Position numbers and translations under genes: made by a program
NCBI GenBank assembly: GCA_024663395.1
Contig: JANFAH010000019.1
Span: forward strand, 1,178,001 to 1,242,000
Direction of reading: 5' to 3'
DNA length: 64,000 nucleotides
Origin: Pisolithus tinctorius
Lineage: Eukaryota > Basidiomycota > Agaricomycetes > Boletales > Pisolithaceae
Part shown: in pieces, positions 1 through 11,028 of the stretch
Layout: the number at the start of each line of letters is the position of its first letter
Numbering within the stretch: the first letter of the stretch is position 1
The notes under the pieces: model-generated
What the model was told of the DNA's origin: nothing
The model's database searches: none
Seen by the model: only the letters and a program-made list of their open reading frames with translations

Positions 1-1855
1 ATCTTCAACTTAGATACTTGCTTGACATTTGCTGCTTGAAAAATAGCTCTGAAAATTTCCCAATTTCCTGAGTGTAGACTGTAGCTAGAATCGAAATTCT
101 GAACACTTAGCTTGTCCAAGCCCAATCCAGAAAAACTTTCATGTGGTGATAAGGCAGTTGCTTCTTTCCCCAAAACAAACAGAACCCCCCTCATGGTGGG
201 CTCCAGATGTAGGAATAGGTAAAATGATAAACCTAGAAATAGTAACTGTTAGTGGGTGAGTAAACTCTCGACCCAAAAGGGAGATCCTGTATGGAGAAAG
301 AAAAGTGTAGTGAAAAGTGTAAAAATGCGAACTAGAAAAGCAGACTTAGCTCTGTCTGTCTAATAACTCCTGCCAGTCCTCCTGGCACTTTGGGTACTCC
401 CCAAAGTAATAAATCTAACTTCAAAAACTCACCGAATTGTGAGACAAAATCACCCTACTACTGAGGGCCTGTGATATGGATTGGTTGTTATGGTAAACTG
501 AACTCGTGCCAACACAGTGCATGTGCTTTGTCAGCAATGTGGCTGCTTGCCACTAAGTCCAGTGGTACAATGCAAAAACAAAAGAAGGAAATAAAACAAA
601 GAAAATTCTCCACCCCTGAACTCATGACCCAGACTGCTTCTCCTAGGGAACTCAAACTTGTTCCCTACAGTGGGACCAGTTTGCAGAGAGGGCAGCAGAT
701 GGAACATCTGTTCTGAAGGTTGTAGGGTTGATTAAACATGAACCCAAGTTCATTCAGGTTGGGGGAGGGCGAGGGAGAGGGGTAAATGAGTTCCGGAGTT
801 ACCTCATGGAAAAGCTCGAGAGGAGGCAAGGGGAGCGGGGTGAGTGGAGAAAGCGAGCATGAGAGGTGCAGGGTGGAGAGTTCCCTTTTGTAGGGGAGGA
901 ACCTAAGAGGGAGATGAAGCTCAACCTCTTCTTTCTTGATGGCGGGAATGGTGGTAGAGTGGGGTATGGTAATACAAAGGTATAGTAGGTGTACTACTCG
1001 CCAATGGTGTTCAGGACCTCTAAACACATAGTCCATTCATTGTTGCGCACCTGATCAATCTCCTAGAAATAGGGAGAGACCAGCCTGGCACACCATGTGA
1101 ACTACAGTGGGTACAAGAACATTGACTACTGGTCTACCTCTGCTGCCATGTGGGAACTACAACTAACTATGGCTCAGCCACTTTGGACCTTGCAGGTCCT
1201 CTTGACCAAGCATCGCCCTTTGTGCACTGAGCTCGACCTCAGGATGGTGTATGCTACATATAGTAAAACTCCCTAAGACACTTGCCTAACTGGCTTTGTC
1301 GCTTGGGTGCTCTCAGTCACACTGATGGAGGCAAAAGGAAAGCTACTGGGCTGACTGCCTACTACGAGTACAGTACTGCCATTGACCCTCATTTGAGGAC
1401 CAAGCTCAAAACAAACTAGATTAAGGGAACTGGCTATGACAAATGATGGGACTTATATACTGCCTTACTGTTTGTACGTACTGCCATGAGAGAATGTTCT
1501 GGAAAGAAATAAACAAAAGAGAGAACTACGCTATTGGACAAATGTGAACATGTGCTGGCAACAAGGCACAGCCTTACTAAGTATTATGTAAGCATGAAAG
1601 AGCAAGCAAAAGGAAAAGTCTGAGATGACTAAGCATCCCTAAAGTGTAACCCTAACCAGAGGGTGGATATATAAGGAGAACTAGGAAATGCAGAAGTGAA
1701 AAGTCTACTGGTTGTTACAGTACTCACATCCTGGCAATGCTTGAGGAGTTCAATAAAGCCTCAGAAGACAAGGAAGATCAAGATCCTGTGGATAGTTATA
1801 GTGGGGAGAATGACAAACCCACAGATGATGGGGGACCGAAAGGAAACCCAGATTT
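1..1855. other. CpG-poor degenerate sequence, no gene recognised
   Basis: No reading frame here resembles a known family. The stretch leads into the protease region of the broken chromovirus and may hold its decayed gag and 5' LTR, but I could not identify LTR ends or a gag motif. Low CpG content matches the transposon block to its right. Confidence 0.5.
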
Positions 1856-2926
1856 TTGAAAGGCTCCCCTGGTGTAGCGTCAGGAAGAGAGCCCATAGTA
1901 TTGCAAAAGATAGAGGTTAAGATAGGAACCAAAAAAGTGTATGATTATGAACAAGATATGTCAATCACTTCTATTGCTGGTTTCGCTTACCTCATCAACT
2001 GCGAAAATGCTACCGTCCAAACCATTCTCAATTTGGGTGCTGAAACAAACATCATCGATCTGGCAGTAGTTCAGAAGTATGATATCCTGACATGCAAGAT
2101 TGCAAGACCCTGGGAGTCGAGGAGCTACAAGGGCAAAACTGGAGATTGGGTGACCCACATTGCTTCCTTCAGAGCCAAGATCTGGGGAAAAACTATGTGC
2201 ATCTGTGCATATGTCCTCAAGCTCAGAAACTGGGAATCCCTCCTTCTAGGAATGCCATGGCTCAAGGAACATAACCCCATAATTAGCTGGTCATCTTGGA
2301 AGCTGATTGGCTGGGGGGAACTCAACCATGGCCTTGACAAGAAAAATCATGTCCAAGGAACTGACTTTGCCCAGACCATCCAAATAAACTGTACCTCCAT
2401 CTCTACAAAACTCAAGGCTTTGCACATACAGGTGGAAGTCGAGTTACCTCCAGAATATTGGGAGTTCTCTGTAGTCTTCTCTGAAGAAGAAATCCCTCTT
2501 CTGCCCCATCAAGGTTTTCTCAATCATGAAATATGCCTGAAGCCTGGCTTCCAGCTGAAGAAAGGAGCCATCTACCCCCTGTCTCTTGAGTTCATCAATG
2601 AAAACCTAAAATGTGGGAAGATCTGCCCCTCGAAGTCTTTGCAGGCTGCCCCCATGTTCTTTGTAGGAAAGAAAGATGGAAAAAGAAGACTCATCCAGGA
2701 TTACTGCTACCTGAACTTGCACACAATCATCGACTCCTACCCCCTTCCTGATGTCAAGACCCTTCTCAATGAACTCATGGACTCAAAGTACTTCATGAAG
2801 TTTGATGTTCATTGGGGCTTCACAAACATCAGGGTGAAAGAAGGAGGCTTCATGCATGTGCATATATGTCACAGTCACTCACTGGAGCTGAACAGAATTA
2901 CCAAGTCTATGATTTGGAAATGCTAG
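1856..2926 (+). pseudogene. Element E pol: retropepsin and N-terminal reverse transcriptase
   Basis: This is the N-terminal part of a Ty3/gypsy polyprotein. A retropepsin fold is suggested by NLGAETNIID at about residue 60, where the catalytic D-S/T-G triad reads N-L-G, so the active aspartate is lost. LLLGMPWLKEHNP follows as the us usual flap-to-C-terminal motif. Reverse transcriptase fingers follow (KKDGKRRLIQDY, then YPLPDVKTLL and FDVHWGFTNIRVKEG). The frame then jumps straight to RNase H, so the stretch with the YxDD catalytic motif is missing. The first codon of the open frame is TTG, so it is only the 5' edge of the readable region. Confidence 0.85.
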
Positions 2927-3200
2927 CAGTTATGCACACTCTCAAGCAGTGGTGCCCCTATCTGCTTTCACCCCCAGAGCTGACTCACATTTATACAGAT
3001 CACCAGAATATCACCTACTATGTGCAGCCCCAGAAGCTGACCACTTGACAAGCCTGCTGGCAGGCCACTCTTCAGGAGTACCCCCTTCAGTTTGTCCACA
3101 TCACAGGCACCAAAAATTCTGCTGCCAACACTCTTTCCCATCACTCAGACTTCAATGCTGAGCCTGCTACCATCTCAACCCTACTTCTGAAGGCCATTTG
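2850..3200 (+). pseudogene. Element E pol: RNase H fragment
   Basis: In a new frame after the reverse transcriptase deletion, SLTGAEQNYQVYDLEMLAV and YTDHQNITYY match the RNase H domain of Ty3/gypsy pol. A TGA at 3,046-3,048 interrupts a place where relatives have arginine (L-T-T-R-Q), which fits a CGA to TGA change. The frame then continues through the usual TGTKNSAANTLS end of RNase H. A run of 13 G at 3,207-3,219 follows. Confidence 0.8.
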
Positions 3201-3381
3201 GCTTGAGGGGGGGGGGGGGAGACCCCCTGTTGTTTCCCTCTTCAAGATCAATCAGACCATTCCCAAAGCCCCCAGAGCTCCCACCCCCATCCAAAAGGTC
3301 TCTTTCAAGGAACCAGAAGCTGCTGAATGCCCACTTGAGGACAAGCCAAAGGTTCAGAAGGGCAAGGGATGGATCTTCCAG

Positions 3382-4325
3382 TTGAATGCTGACCTGTACC
3401 AGGAGGTGAAGAAGGCATCCACATCCCTCTCAGTACCAGAAACAACAGAAGGGTCTGATGGAGTCAGAAGGAAGGAAAGAAGAATATTCATCCCAGAACC
3501 CATCCACCAAGACATCCTTCAGCAGTACCACAATACCCCTGCATTTGGACATCCTGGAGTAAAGGCAATGATGAAGACAATGAACAAATATGTCTGGTGG
3601 CCTGGAATGTACCAGTCCATGTGCAACTACTGCAAAGGATGCCCTTCTTGCCAAGTGAACAAGGTCAATACACACCTGACAATGCCACCAGTGACCCCAC
3701 ATGACATAGCAAAGAACCCTTTCCCCTTCAAGCAAGTCTCTATGGATCTCATAACTGATTTGCCCTGTCTGGAGGAAGATATGATTCAATCCTCACTATC
3801 ATTGACCAAGGACTCACAAAAGGCACATTCTTCCTACCAACTACTAAAACTGTAGACAGTGTAGGTGTGGCAGACCTCTACCATGCATACGTCTACCCTC
3901 ACTGGGGTGTCCTGGAGGCAGTCATCTTGGATTGCAGTCCTCAGTTTGTCTCTGCCTTCACTCATGACCTCTACTGGTCCCTCAGAATTGAGTTGAAGGC
4001 CTCCACTGCATAGCATCCACAGACCAATGGCAAGGCCAAACATGTAAATCAGGAGGTTGGCACCTACCTTCACATGTACATGGATACAGATCCTCACAAC
4101 TGGCACACCAAACTCCTGGACACCCAAATGGTGCATAACTCACATGTGCACTCGTCTCACAACCAAATGCCATACTCACTCATGTACAGTTTTGACCCTG
4201 CCCCCTACCCAACCAGGCAACCCCCAGTGGAATCACTAGCAGGAGACAGACTCGAGCAGCTGGCCACCAATCAGGATGCTGTGATTATCACACATAAAGA
4301 AGCACAGGTGTTGATGAGGCAATGA
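3382..4325 (+). pseudogene. Element E pol: integrase
   Basis: The N-terminal HHCC zinc-binding module is visible (HQDILQQYHNTPAFGHPG, then CNYCKGCPSC). The DDE core follows: first aspartate in VSMDLITDLP, second in AVILDCSPQF after a frameshift near 3,790-3,850, and glutamate in NGKAKHVNQE. A stop (TAG) sits just before HPQTNGK at about 4,012. The domain is recognisable over its full length but broken. Confidence 0.85.
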
Positions 4326-4439
4326 TCAAGAGGGACCTATACAGAGTTCACTGTAGGAGATAATGTTTGGTTGGAGACCTCTGATCTAAAAAGGGATGTT
4401 CCATCAAAGAAGCTTGCACCCTGACATCATGGTCCATTT

Positions 4440-4814
4440 GTGGTCTCTGAACAGATCAGCCCAGTTGCCTACAAACTGCAGCTTCCTGCCAACTGGCATA
4501 TACACCCCATGTTCCATGCATCCAAGCTTACCCCTTTCGTCAAGACAAAGGAGTATGGCCCAGCACAACCCCCACCTCCACCAGAGTTGGTAGGAGATGA
4601 GAATGAATGGGAGGTCAAGGCTATACTTAAACACAAATGTGCATGCAAGGTCAAGTCGTCATCCAAAGAGCCCAGTGTAACCCTGCAGCAAAAATACCAC
4701 TATCTTGTCAAGTGGCTCGGTTACCTGCACTTCCAGAATAGTTGGGAGAGCAAGGACAACCTTATAAATGCCCCAGAGGTTCTCAGAGAGTACAAACACG
4801 TCCACAACCTCTGA
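4440..4814 (+). pseudogene. Element E pol: integrase C-terminus and chromodomain
   Basis: HPMFHASKLTPF is the conserved integrase C-terminal motif. It is followed by a chromodomain: NEWEVKAILKHK, then YHYLVKWLGY and SWESKDNLINAPEVL. The aromatic positions look like the canonical chromo fold (Y-L-V-K-W). In chromoviruses this domain tethers integrase to modified histone H3. The frame stops at 4,812-4,814. Confidence 0.88.
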
Positions 4815-5142
4815 ATCCCCTAACACAGAAAACCCTGGCTCTGACTACTTCAACAATGACTTCCATGCTGACATCAACAAGCCCTATGATCCCTCTTGCC
4901 CATACTTTGATCACTATGCCAGTACCCCTCCATGCTTTTCAGACAACAAGACCTGTACCATCTTCTCCCTTTGTCCCAGTACCTGTCTCTGCCCTCAGCA
5001 AATGCAAGTTTGGTGGGCTCATACCCCTTGATTGGCAGCATCCCCTCCATCAGTTTGCCTGCTACCAATGTTCATGCCTTGGACATTGGTCATCTAACTG
5101 CCCAACTCACAGTGGCAACTAACAGTGAAATCTGCTCCTGGG
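4815..5142 (+). pseudogene. Tail after chromodomain with a CCHC zinc knuckle
   Basis: In the frame +1 relative to the chromodomain frame, codons at 5,060-5,101 read CYQCSCLGHWSSNC, an exact C-x2-C-x4-H-x4-C zinc knuckle. Gag normally carries this motif, not the end of pol. The stretch from 4,815 is Ser/Thr/Pro-rich and ends at the stop just after HSGN. A chimeric junction with a gag fragment is an alternative to a true C-terminal knuckle. Confidence 0.6.
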
Positions 5143-5665
5143 TGTCAAGTTCAGGTTGTCCAGGTTGAGGCCAGACCAGAGACCAAAGTGGGTGTGAGGT
5201 CAAGGAGTTGGGATCAAGAGGAGAGACAAAGGTACAGATGGGTGGACTGATTGGACTTAGTGACTGAGTTTACAGTGCTCTTCCCTTGTGTGGGTCCCAG
5301 TCCAAGTCTGAGGCCAAGGCAGGGTTATCAGGGTAACTTAGTTGATTTCAGACTGAGGGGTACAGGCTGAGTATTTACGAGTTTATATACTAGAGACAAC
5401 AATAGTATGGAGACCGGTAATGCTGGTCTCACAAAGATTGCTAAGAAGATTGGTAAGACAGGTATTAGTAAGGTATGACAAAGACAACAGAGACTGGGAC
5501 AGGTGGACTGGAGACAAGACCAGGCAGGATTCAACCAAAGTGATAGGCACTGCAAAGCAGTGTTCACCATGCTAGACTAAGTGGAGATATGTGGTTGGCA
5601 AGGCTGAGGCCAGACTGAATGAATACAAGGCCAAGTCTGGTTGGGGTCGAGACATGGCTATGACA
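5143..5665 (-). repeat. LTR of element A (3' LTR)
   Basis: The repeat starts TGTCAAG and ends TATGACA, giving TG...CA ends. On the minus strand it is preceded by the purine tract AAGAGGGGGATAC (5,666-5,678), a good polypurine tract, so this is the 3' LTR. A TATA-like TATATAAACTC lies inside on the minus strand. Near-identical sequence recurs at 21,380-21,654 and as a solo LTR at 22,678-23,202. Confidence 0.9.
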
Positions 5666-5800
5666 GTATCCCCCTCTTAGGGGTTGAACCCATGAGACCC
5701 CTGTGAGAGTGGTAGGCTGAGTCCGAAACTTTGGCTGAGTTTGAAAAATTGATACTTGTGGCCCACTAAGCCTTTTGTGTCTTTCCTTTGTAACTTAACC

Positions 5801-6085
5801 ATCATGTCTGCCTTGAGACTGATCACCATGACTGATGACACCAGTGAAGGCCAGGTCATGATTGACTGGACCCAGGTGTCAGAAGACACCATCAAGTATG
5901 ATACTGACAATGAAGAAGAGACAATGAGGGCCAAGGCCAAAGAAAGGAAGAGACAGAAGGTGGCTGAACAAGCCTGCTGGGAAGAACAGGCTCAGCTTGA
6001 GGCTGAGAGGGTGGAGAGGGAGAAGGCCAAGGGTGAGGAAGAGGAGGCCAAGGGGGAAGATGAGCCCATGGCTGAAGCCAAGTAG
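5801..6085 (+). CDS. Antisense accessory ORF of element A, Glu/Lys-rich coiled coil
   Basis: The reading frame starts at ATG 5,801 (MSALRLITMTDD) and runs opposite to the retroelement, between the chromodomain end and the 3' LTR. The second half is a charged heptad-like helix (QAQLEAERVEREKAKGEEEE). The layout matches the larger gene at 8,078: a short acidic N-terminus, then a Glu/Arg coiled coil, then an AK sequence where that gene has its intron. A second exon with cysteines was not found here, so the gene is probably truncated. Function unknown. Confidence 0.55.
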   Translation: MMSALRLITMTDDTSEGQVMIDWTQVSEDTIKYDTDNEEETMRAKAKERKRQKVAEQACWEEQAQLEAERVEREKAKGEEEEAKGEDEPMAEAK

Positions 6086-6291
6086 TCATTGTAGCATAGT
6101 GGTCTTGTGGTTTTTTCTTCTGCCAATGTCACATGTCTGGTGTCCAGTCTCAGTGTTATATAGTAAGTAGGAAGATCAAGAAAAGAGGAAAACAGGTAAG
6201 TAAGGAAATCAGAGGGAAACTATATACCGATAGAGGATAGAAGAGAAAACTGAGGCCAGTTGAGACCAGTCCTCACTGGTACAGGCCAGGT

Positions 6292-7203
6292 TTACCAGTG
6301 GGAGTGGAACTCTTGTACGAGTTCAGAAGCATTGTCTAGCTCTGTGGCAAGTACCCAAGTGGTTTCTTCATCAGTCCCCTTGTAGCTGGTCCACCAGACT
6401 AAGTATTGAAGCCAACACCAACAATGCTGGTTGACCTTGGAGTTGAGGATTTCAGCCACCTCAAACTCTAGTTCACTGTCAACTTTGACTGGTGGGGGTG
6501 GTGGTTGAGTCTGGTTCAGGATGACATTGGGAATGGCCAGCTTGAGTTGGGAGACATGAAAGACCAGATGTACTGTGCACATTGAGTCCAGCAGGCGCAG
6601 TGTGAAAGAGTGGGTGCCAGCCTGAGCTATGACCAGATATGGTCCAAGGTTCTTCTCTGAGAGCTTCTTGGAAGGCCAAGTTGACCAGAAGTATTTGGCT
6701 TTGACATATACTTGGTCACCAACCTTGAAGTCTGGGGCTGGCATGCATTTAGCATCAGCCGGGCCTTCGTATCATTGTTGAGCAAGGGTCATTTCTTCCC
6801 ATAGGTATTGGTGCAGTGAGTCCAAGTCAACTGCATAATCATGAGCCCAAGCAGAGGTAAGATTGTGCTCTGGGTACACCAAGATATTAGGATGGTATCC
6901 CTTATTAGCAAAGAATGGTGAGACACCAGTAGTGGTGCTAGGGGCATTGTTGTAAGCAAACTCAGCCAGAGGTAGTAGTTTGGCCCAATTGTCCTGCTGG
7001 TAGTTGCAGTACACTCAGAGGTATTGTTCAAGAGTCTGGTTGGTCCTTTTGGTCTGGCCATCACCTTCAGGGTGGTAGCCTGAGGTGAAATGTAAGCACA
7101 TATGTAAGGCCTTACTGAGTGACTGGAAGAAGTGGGAGATGAACTCCAAGCCTTGGTCTGAGGTTACATGGGCCAGCACTCCATGCTTCAAAAAGACATG
7201 GAG
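6292..7203 (-). pseudogene. Element A integrase (C-terminal half) and chromodomain
   Basis: On the minus strand, HVFLKHGVLAHVTSDQG holds the second catalytic aspartate, HPEGDGQTKRTNQTLEQYL the glutamate, and LAEFAYNNA follows. The chromodomain is at 6,292-6,520 (FEVAEILNSK, YLVWWTSYKGTDEETTW). Frames change near 7,015 and 6,765. The integrase is cut at 7,203, exactly where LTR B starts. Confidence 0.88.
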
Positions 7204-7901
7204 TGTCAAGTCTGGGCCTACTCCAACCAACTCTGACACTAGACAAGGTCTGGGGGAGGGTCCAGAAGCAAGTCCAACACAAGAAAGCAGAACTCCAACT
7301 GGCGGAGTGTTGGCAGGAATGAAGTCCGCTGAGACAAAGGCAGAGTGGAGTGAGGGCATCAGGTTTAGCTTGTGCACTACCCCCTTGCACAAACTCAGCC
7401 CTCATATTTCAGAGGGAGAGTACAGACAGACAGTTGGAGGTAACTCCAACAGACAGAGGTCAGAGACAGAAGGAGTAGGAACTAAGTTGATATTTGTACT
7501 GAGGAATGGTGGAGTATGATACATGCTTTTATACTACTACAGAGGTACAGTAACTGGAATTGGAACTGACATACAGAGACTCATAAATTTTCAAGTAAAA
7601 CTTCCCAGACAATGAATGAAGGGCAGACAGAGGACATATGAGCAGGTAACATAGAACATCCAGAAAAGGAAACAGTCCAGGTGCTGGACCATGCGGTGCA
7701 CATGCTGTGGAGTACCTGACTGTGTGCTGTCAGGGAGAAGTCCAAAGGTAGTCACATGACCCTTCAGAGAATGGTCCACTCAGTCCAGTAGGAGAGCAAC
7801 ACAAGTCTGACAGCAGTTGGAGTGGAGATGGTTTGTAACCAACAGAAGTTGGGCAGAGTTGGTGCAGAGTGAGTAGGGACTTAGAATGCATGGTTATGAC
7901 A
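7204..7901 (-). repeat. LTR of a second minus-strand retroelement (element B)
   Basis: The repeat begins TGTCAAGTCTGGGCC and ends GGTTATGACA. On the minus strand a purine tract (CCTTCAGGGGGGGCAC) precedes it, so it is a 3' LTR whose element continues to the right. It is inserted inside the integrase of element A. The bases before it are TGGAG and those after it are internal sequence, so no duplication is expected next to it. The partner LTR was not found. Confidence 0.75.
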
Positions 7902-8077
7902 GTGCCCCCCCTGAAGGCCACATGTATGGGATGAGATCAACATGAGTTGATCATTTGAAATTATTTTGATGCCTCAAGGATAATGGCTTTAACTGCAGTG
8001 GAGCTCCATTGGAGTTCGAAGTACCACATAAAAACATGTGTTAGGGTACTGAACCTTCATCCTTCCCTCCCATCACC

Positions 8078-9070
8078 ATGTCCTTCCAGCACAAGAACAC
8101 AACCCCCCAACCAACCCCAGGCCACTCCTGCGACTATTCCCAAGTCATGGACGATGCATTGGTCATCCTCACTGATAACTCAACCAACACTGAGCATGAG
8201 AAAAACACAGAGAAAACTCATTGGAGGGAGGAGGTGGAGCAGAGAGAGAGGGAGCACAAGGCCAAATGAGAGGAGGCCAGATGACAGAAGGTGGAGGAGG
8301 TGCAACTGGAGGTGGAGCAGAGGCAGAGAGAAGAGGAGGAAGTGCAGAGGAAGAAGGTGGCAGAGGACGAGGCCAAGAGGCAGAGGCAGAAAGTGGTGGC
8401 AGAGGAGGCCAAGAGGCAGAGGCAGAGGGCCTCTCAGGAGCAGGCTCAGGCCAGGCAGGATGAGGCTGCACAAAAGTGAGTGACAAAGCACTGCGAGTCA
8501 GGTGGAGCTGACCTGTATTTTATCCTACCCTACTTTCATTTCAGGTTAAGTGGTGCAGTGTACATCATCAACACTGCCCAGAGGGTCCCTGGGACCTCTG
8601 TGGTGGTCACTGTGACCAGAAGGCCACCTTGCACTCACTGTGTAGTGAGTTTGATGGTGGGTCAGTGTGAGCCAGGGCAGGGCCAGACCAGGGCCTGCAT
8701 GCCCTGTCACAACAAGAAGAAGACATGCAGCTGGACACAGAAAGAGGTGGCAGTGGGGCCTTCACAAAAGAGGGCAGGGATGGGACACTCCTGAGGGGAG
8801 AAGAAGAGGCTGCGAGGGAAGGGAAAGGAGAGAGCAATGGAGACAGAGGAGGCAGATGACGAGTGGGAGGCAGGCAGAGAGGATGAGGAGGAGCCAGCAA
8901 CACTGCAAGAGGGACCCCTAGGAATGGCTGTCTCTTCCTGGTGGGCAGAGTGGGAGTGGGAGAGGCAGCTGCAGGCTGTGGAGAGGTACACAGTGGCACA
9001 TGAGAAGGCTGCAACAGCCTTCGAGAGGATGGCAAGGGCAGTGGAGTGGATGGTGGAGGCCATGGAGTGG
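8078..9070 (+). pseudogene. Antisense accessory gene of element B: coiled coil plus Zn-cluster-like cysteines
   Basis: The gene runs from ATG 8,078 opposite to its retroelement, next to the 3' LTR. Exon 1 encodes a charged coiled coil (EEVEQREREHKAK, then many E/Q/R). A canonical intron lies at 8,476-8,544 (GTGAGT...TTTCAG, branch CTGAC) and keeps frame. Exon 2 has cysteines spaced C-x2-C-x8-C-x9-C-x2-C-x6-C (CTHC...CEPG...CMPCHNKKKTC), like a Zn2Cys6 cluster with a longer first loop, then a second coiled coil. Two in-frame TGA codons (8,267-8,269 and 8,792-8,794) break it, and element C enters at 9,071. Such proteins look like DNA- or protein-binding factors, but the role is unknown. Confidence 0.65.
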
Positions 9071-10044
9071 TGTGAGTCAAAGTGTGGAAAGGTGGTGAAA
9101 ACCAACCAAAACCAACACCAAAGACAAATATGAGTGAGTGGTGGTTTACCTCTGTGGAACCTGGAGGGCAGAGAAACCTAAAGTGGGGGAAATTGAAATT
9201 TTGATGGCAGGTGCTCCTGGCACAAGTCATTGACAAGTTACGCAGGAGTAGATGAATGGATGATGACTGGAAGGGAGATGCTGAATAGAGTGAAGGTATT
9301 CAGCTGAAAGTACTCTGGCATGATGATCTTTAGGACATGCTCCTGGTGCAAGTCAACATTGAGTTATGCAGGAGTGGATGGATGACTAAGCAGGTGTGCT
9401 GACAAAGCACAGATGATACTTCAGATAATGAATGAAGATAGATAGACCCTTGATGGAGCCTCAACTACCTAGGGTGATGAATGGGGACAGTTAGACTCTT
9501 CTAAATGAGCCTCAACTGTTGACAATGAGATAGGCACTGAACTGACTTCTGGACTGCTTCTTGATTGCTTGTGGGTAGCTAAGTACATGGGGGTTTATAT
9601 ACTGTGGGGGGAGTGCAGCTTGTGACAAACAAGGCACAAACACTTGGTAAGTAATGAGTAAGGACTGAGTAATCATGATGAGTAAGCAAGCAAAGAAGAT
9701 TGGTAAGTATTGGCAATGAACAAGTCAAGGACAGTCAAAATATCACAGAATGAGTCAAATGGAGTCAGAAACTGAGTAAGTGCACTGATATCACATTAGG
9801 GGGTGGCGATGCAAGTCAGATCTTGGCAGAGACATCTCTAGATCCAAAGATGGCATGACAGATGGATGGTGTTTCCAGATAGGGAAGTATTAATTCCAGA
9901 ATTGAAGGGCATGAGTCAGGCATCAAAGGGGGCTAGGGCATTGGGGGTCTGTGGGGCAATGGGAGCATAAGCAATCACATCTCCCTCCCTTTCATCCTCT
10001 CAGCGAAGTTAACAAAAACTTCATGAACAGGGCACTGATGGAGG

Positions 10045-10680
10045 AGGAGGAGAAGGGGGGATGTCTTCTGCTGGATCTTGCAGTAAGAAGACAAGATGCA
10101 CATCATACTTGTCATGAATGTGATCAGGGAGGCTGGAGAACAGTAGACTATGCTGCAGCTGTCACAATGTGGGAAGATTGATGGACGAGATTGGAATAAA
10201 GACAGTGCAGGGAGCAGGGAGGAACAATCCATATGCTTCATCAACTGGGGAGACTGAAACAACCACATAAGACCTTTCTAACCAAGTGACAGACCTGAGG
10301 TGACCAAAGAACATCCTTCTGGAAGTCATACTGACAAGGAGAACACACTGACCAAGCTGCATGGGATGAGATGGGGCTGACAATGACAGGATGAACCAGG
10401 GGGCTTCAGGATGGAAGCTGGTGGGAATGCCTGGCAGATATATGTAGCCACTGTCTCTGGCAAATGAGACAAGTGAGATGATCGACAAAGAGGTGGCCAT
10501 GATTGATGGACTTAGTGAAATGAGCATCTGATGGATGGAGTGCTGTAGAAATGCATAGGGTGCAAGGATCCTCTCCAAATTTGGAAGGCAGAATCATGTG
10601 GCTGAGCACTTTAAGCAAGTGTGAGAATGGAGTTGATATTTTTGGAAATGGTGGAGATATGATGAAAATCAGAATGCCAT
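10045..10680 (-). pseudogene. Conserved ORF of element C, copy 1
   Basis: The minus-strand frame encodes the same protein as in copies 2 and 3, with blocks FARDSGYIYLPG, VSMTSRRMFFGHLRSV, LERSYVVVSVSPV and FLPAPC. A stop near 10,160 interrupts it. The protein carries no motif I recognise: no catalytic triad, zinc motif or nucleic-acid domain is obvious. Conservation across three diverged copies shows that it was once selected. Confidence 0.55.
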
Positions 10681-11028
10681 ACACAGGTGCTAAAAACCTT
10701 TAACATGCACTTAACTTGCTTCCTCTTTTCTCTTTAGCACTGATGACTTATTCTTGTGCAAAGGATGACTGCTCACATCCAGCAGTCTTTCTACACATGA
10801 GGCCTTTAGGTGCTGTTCACCCTCTGAAGTTGAAGTCAAAAACTTCAACTTTGACTTCAGCAATGTAGTCACATGATGATTATATAAGCTGTGCACACCT
10901 GTGCAAATGCAAAGTCCAAGTTTTGGGCTTCTGCTTCAGTAATGTAGTCATGTGATGATTATATAAGACAACAACACAACTTGTAGTTCAATAGATAACA
11001 TTGTGATAACAGACCAAGCAACTCTGCT

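Larger units (their letters stand above)
1856..5142 (+). mobile_element. Defective Ty3/gypsy chromovirus (element E), plus strand
   Basis: Pol domains appear in Ty3/gypsy order: retropepsin, reverse transcriptase, RNase H, integrase, chromodomain. The frame is broken several times and the reverse transcriptase palm is deleted, so the copy cannot be active. Its right side is cut by the minus-strand element's LTR at 5,143. No LTR of its own was recognised. The domain order and terminal chromodomain place it among the chromoviruses. Confidence 0.85.

Noticed and set aside
7204..7901. LTR B as a solo LTR
   Set aside because: The flanking five bases differ (TGGAG and GTGCC), and a polypurine tract plus internal sequence follow.
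8160..8500. Long minus-strand frames opposite the antisense gene
   Set aside because: Low-complexity Pro/Ser/Leu complements of a Glu/Arg coiled coil; shadows of the real gene.
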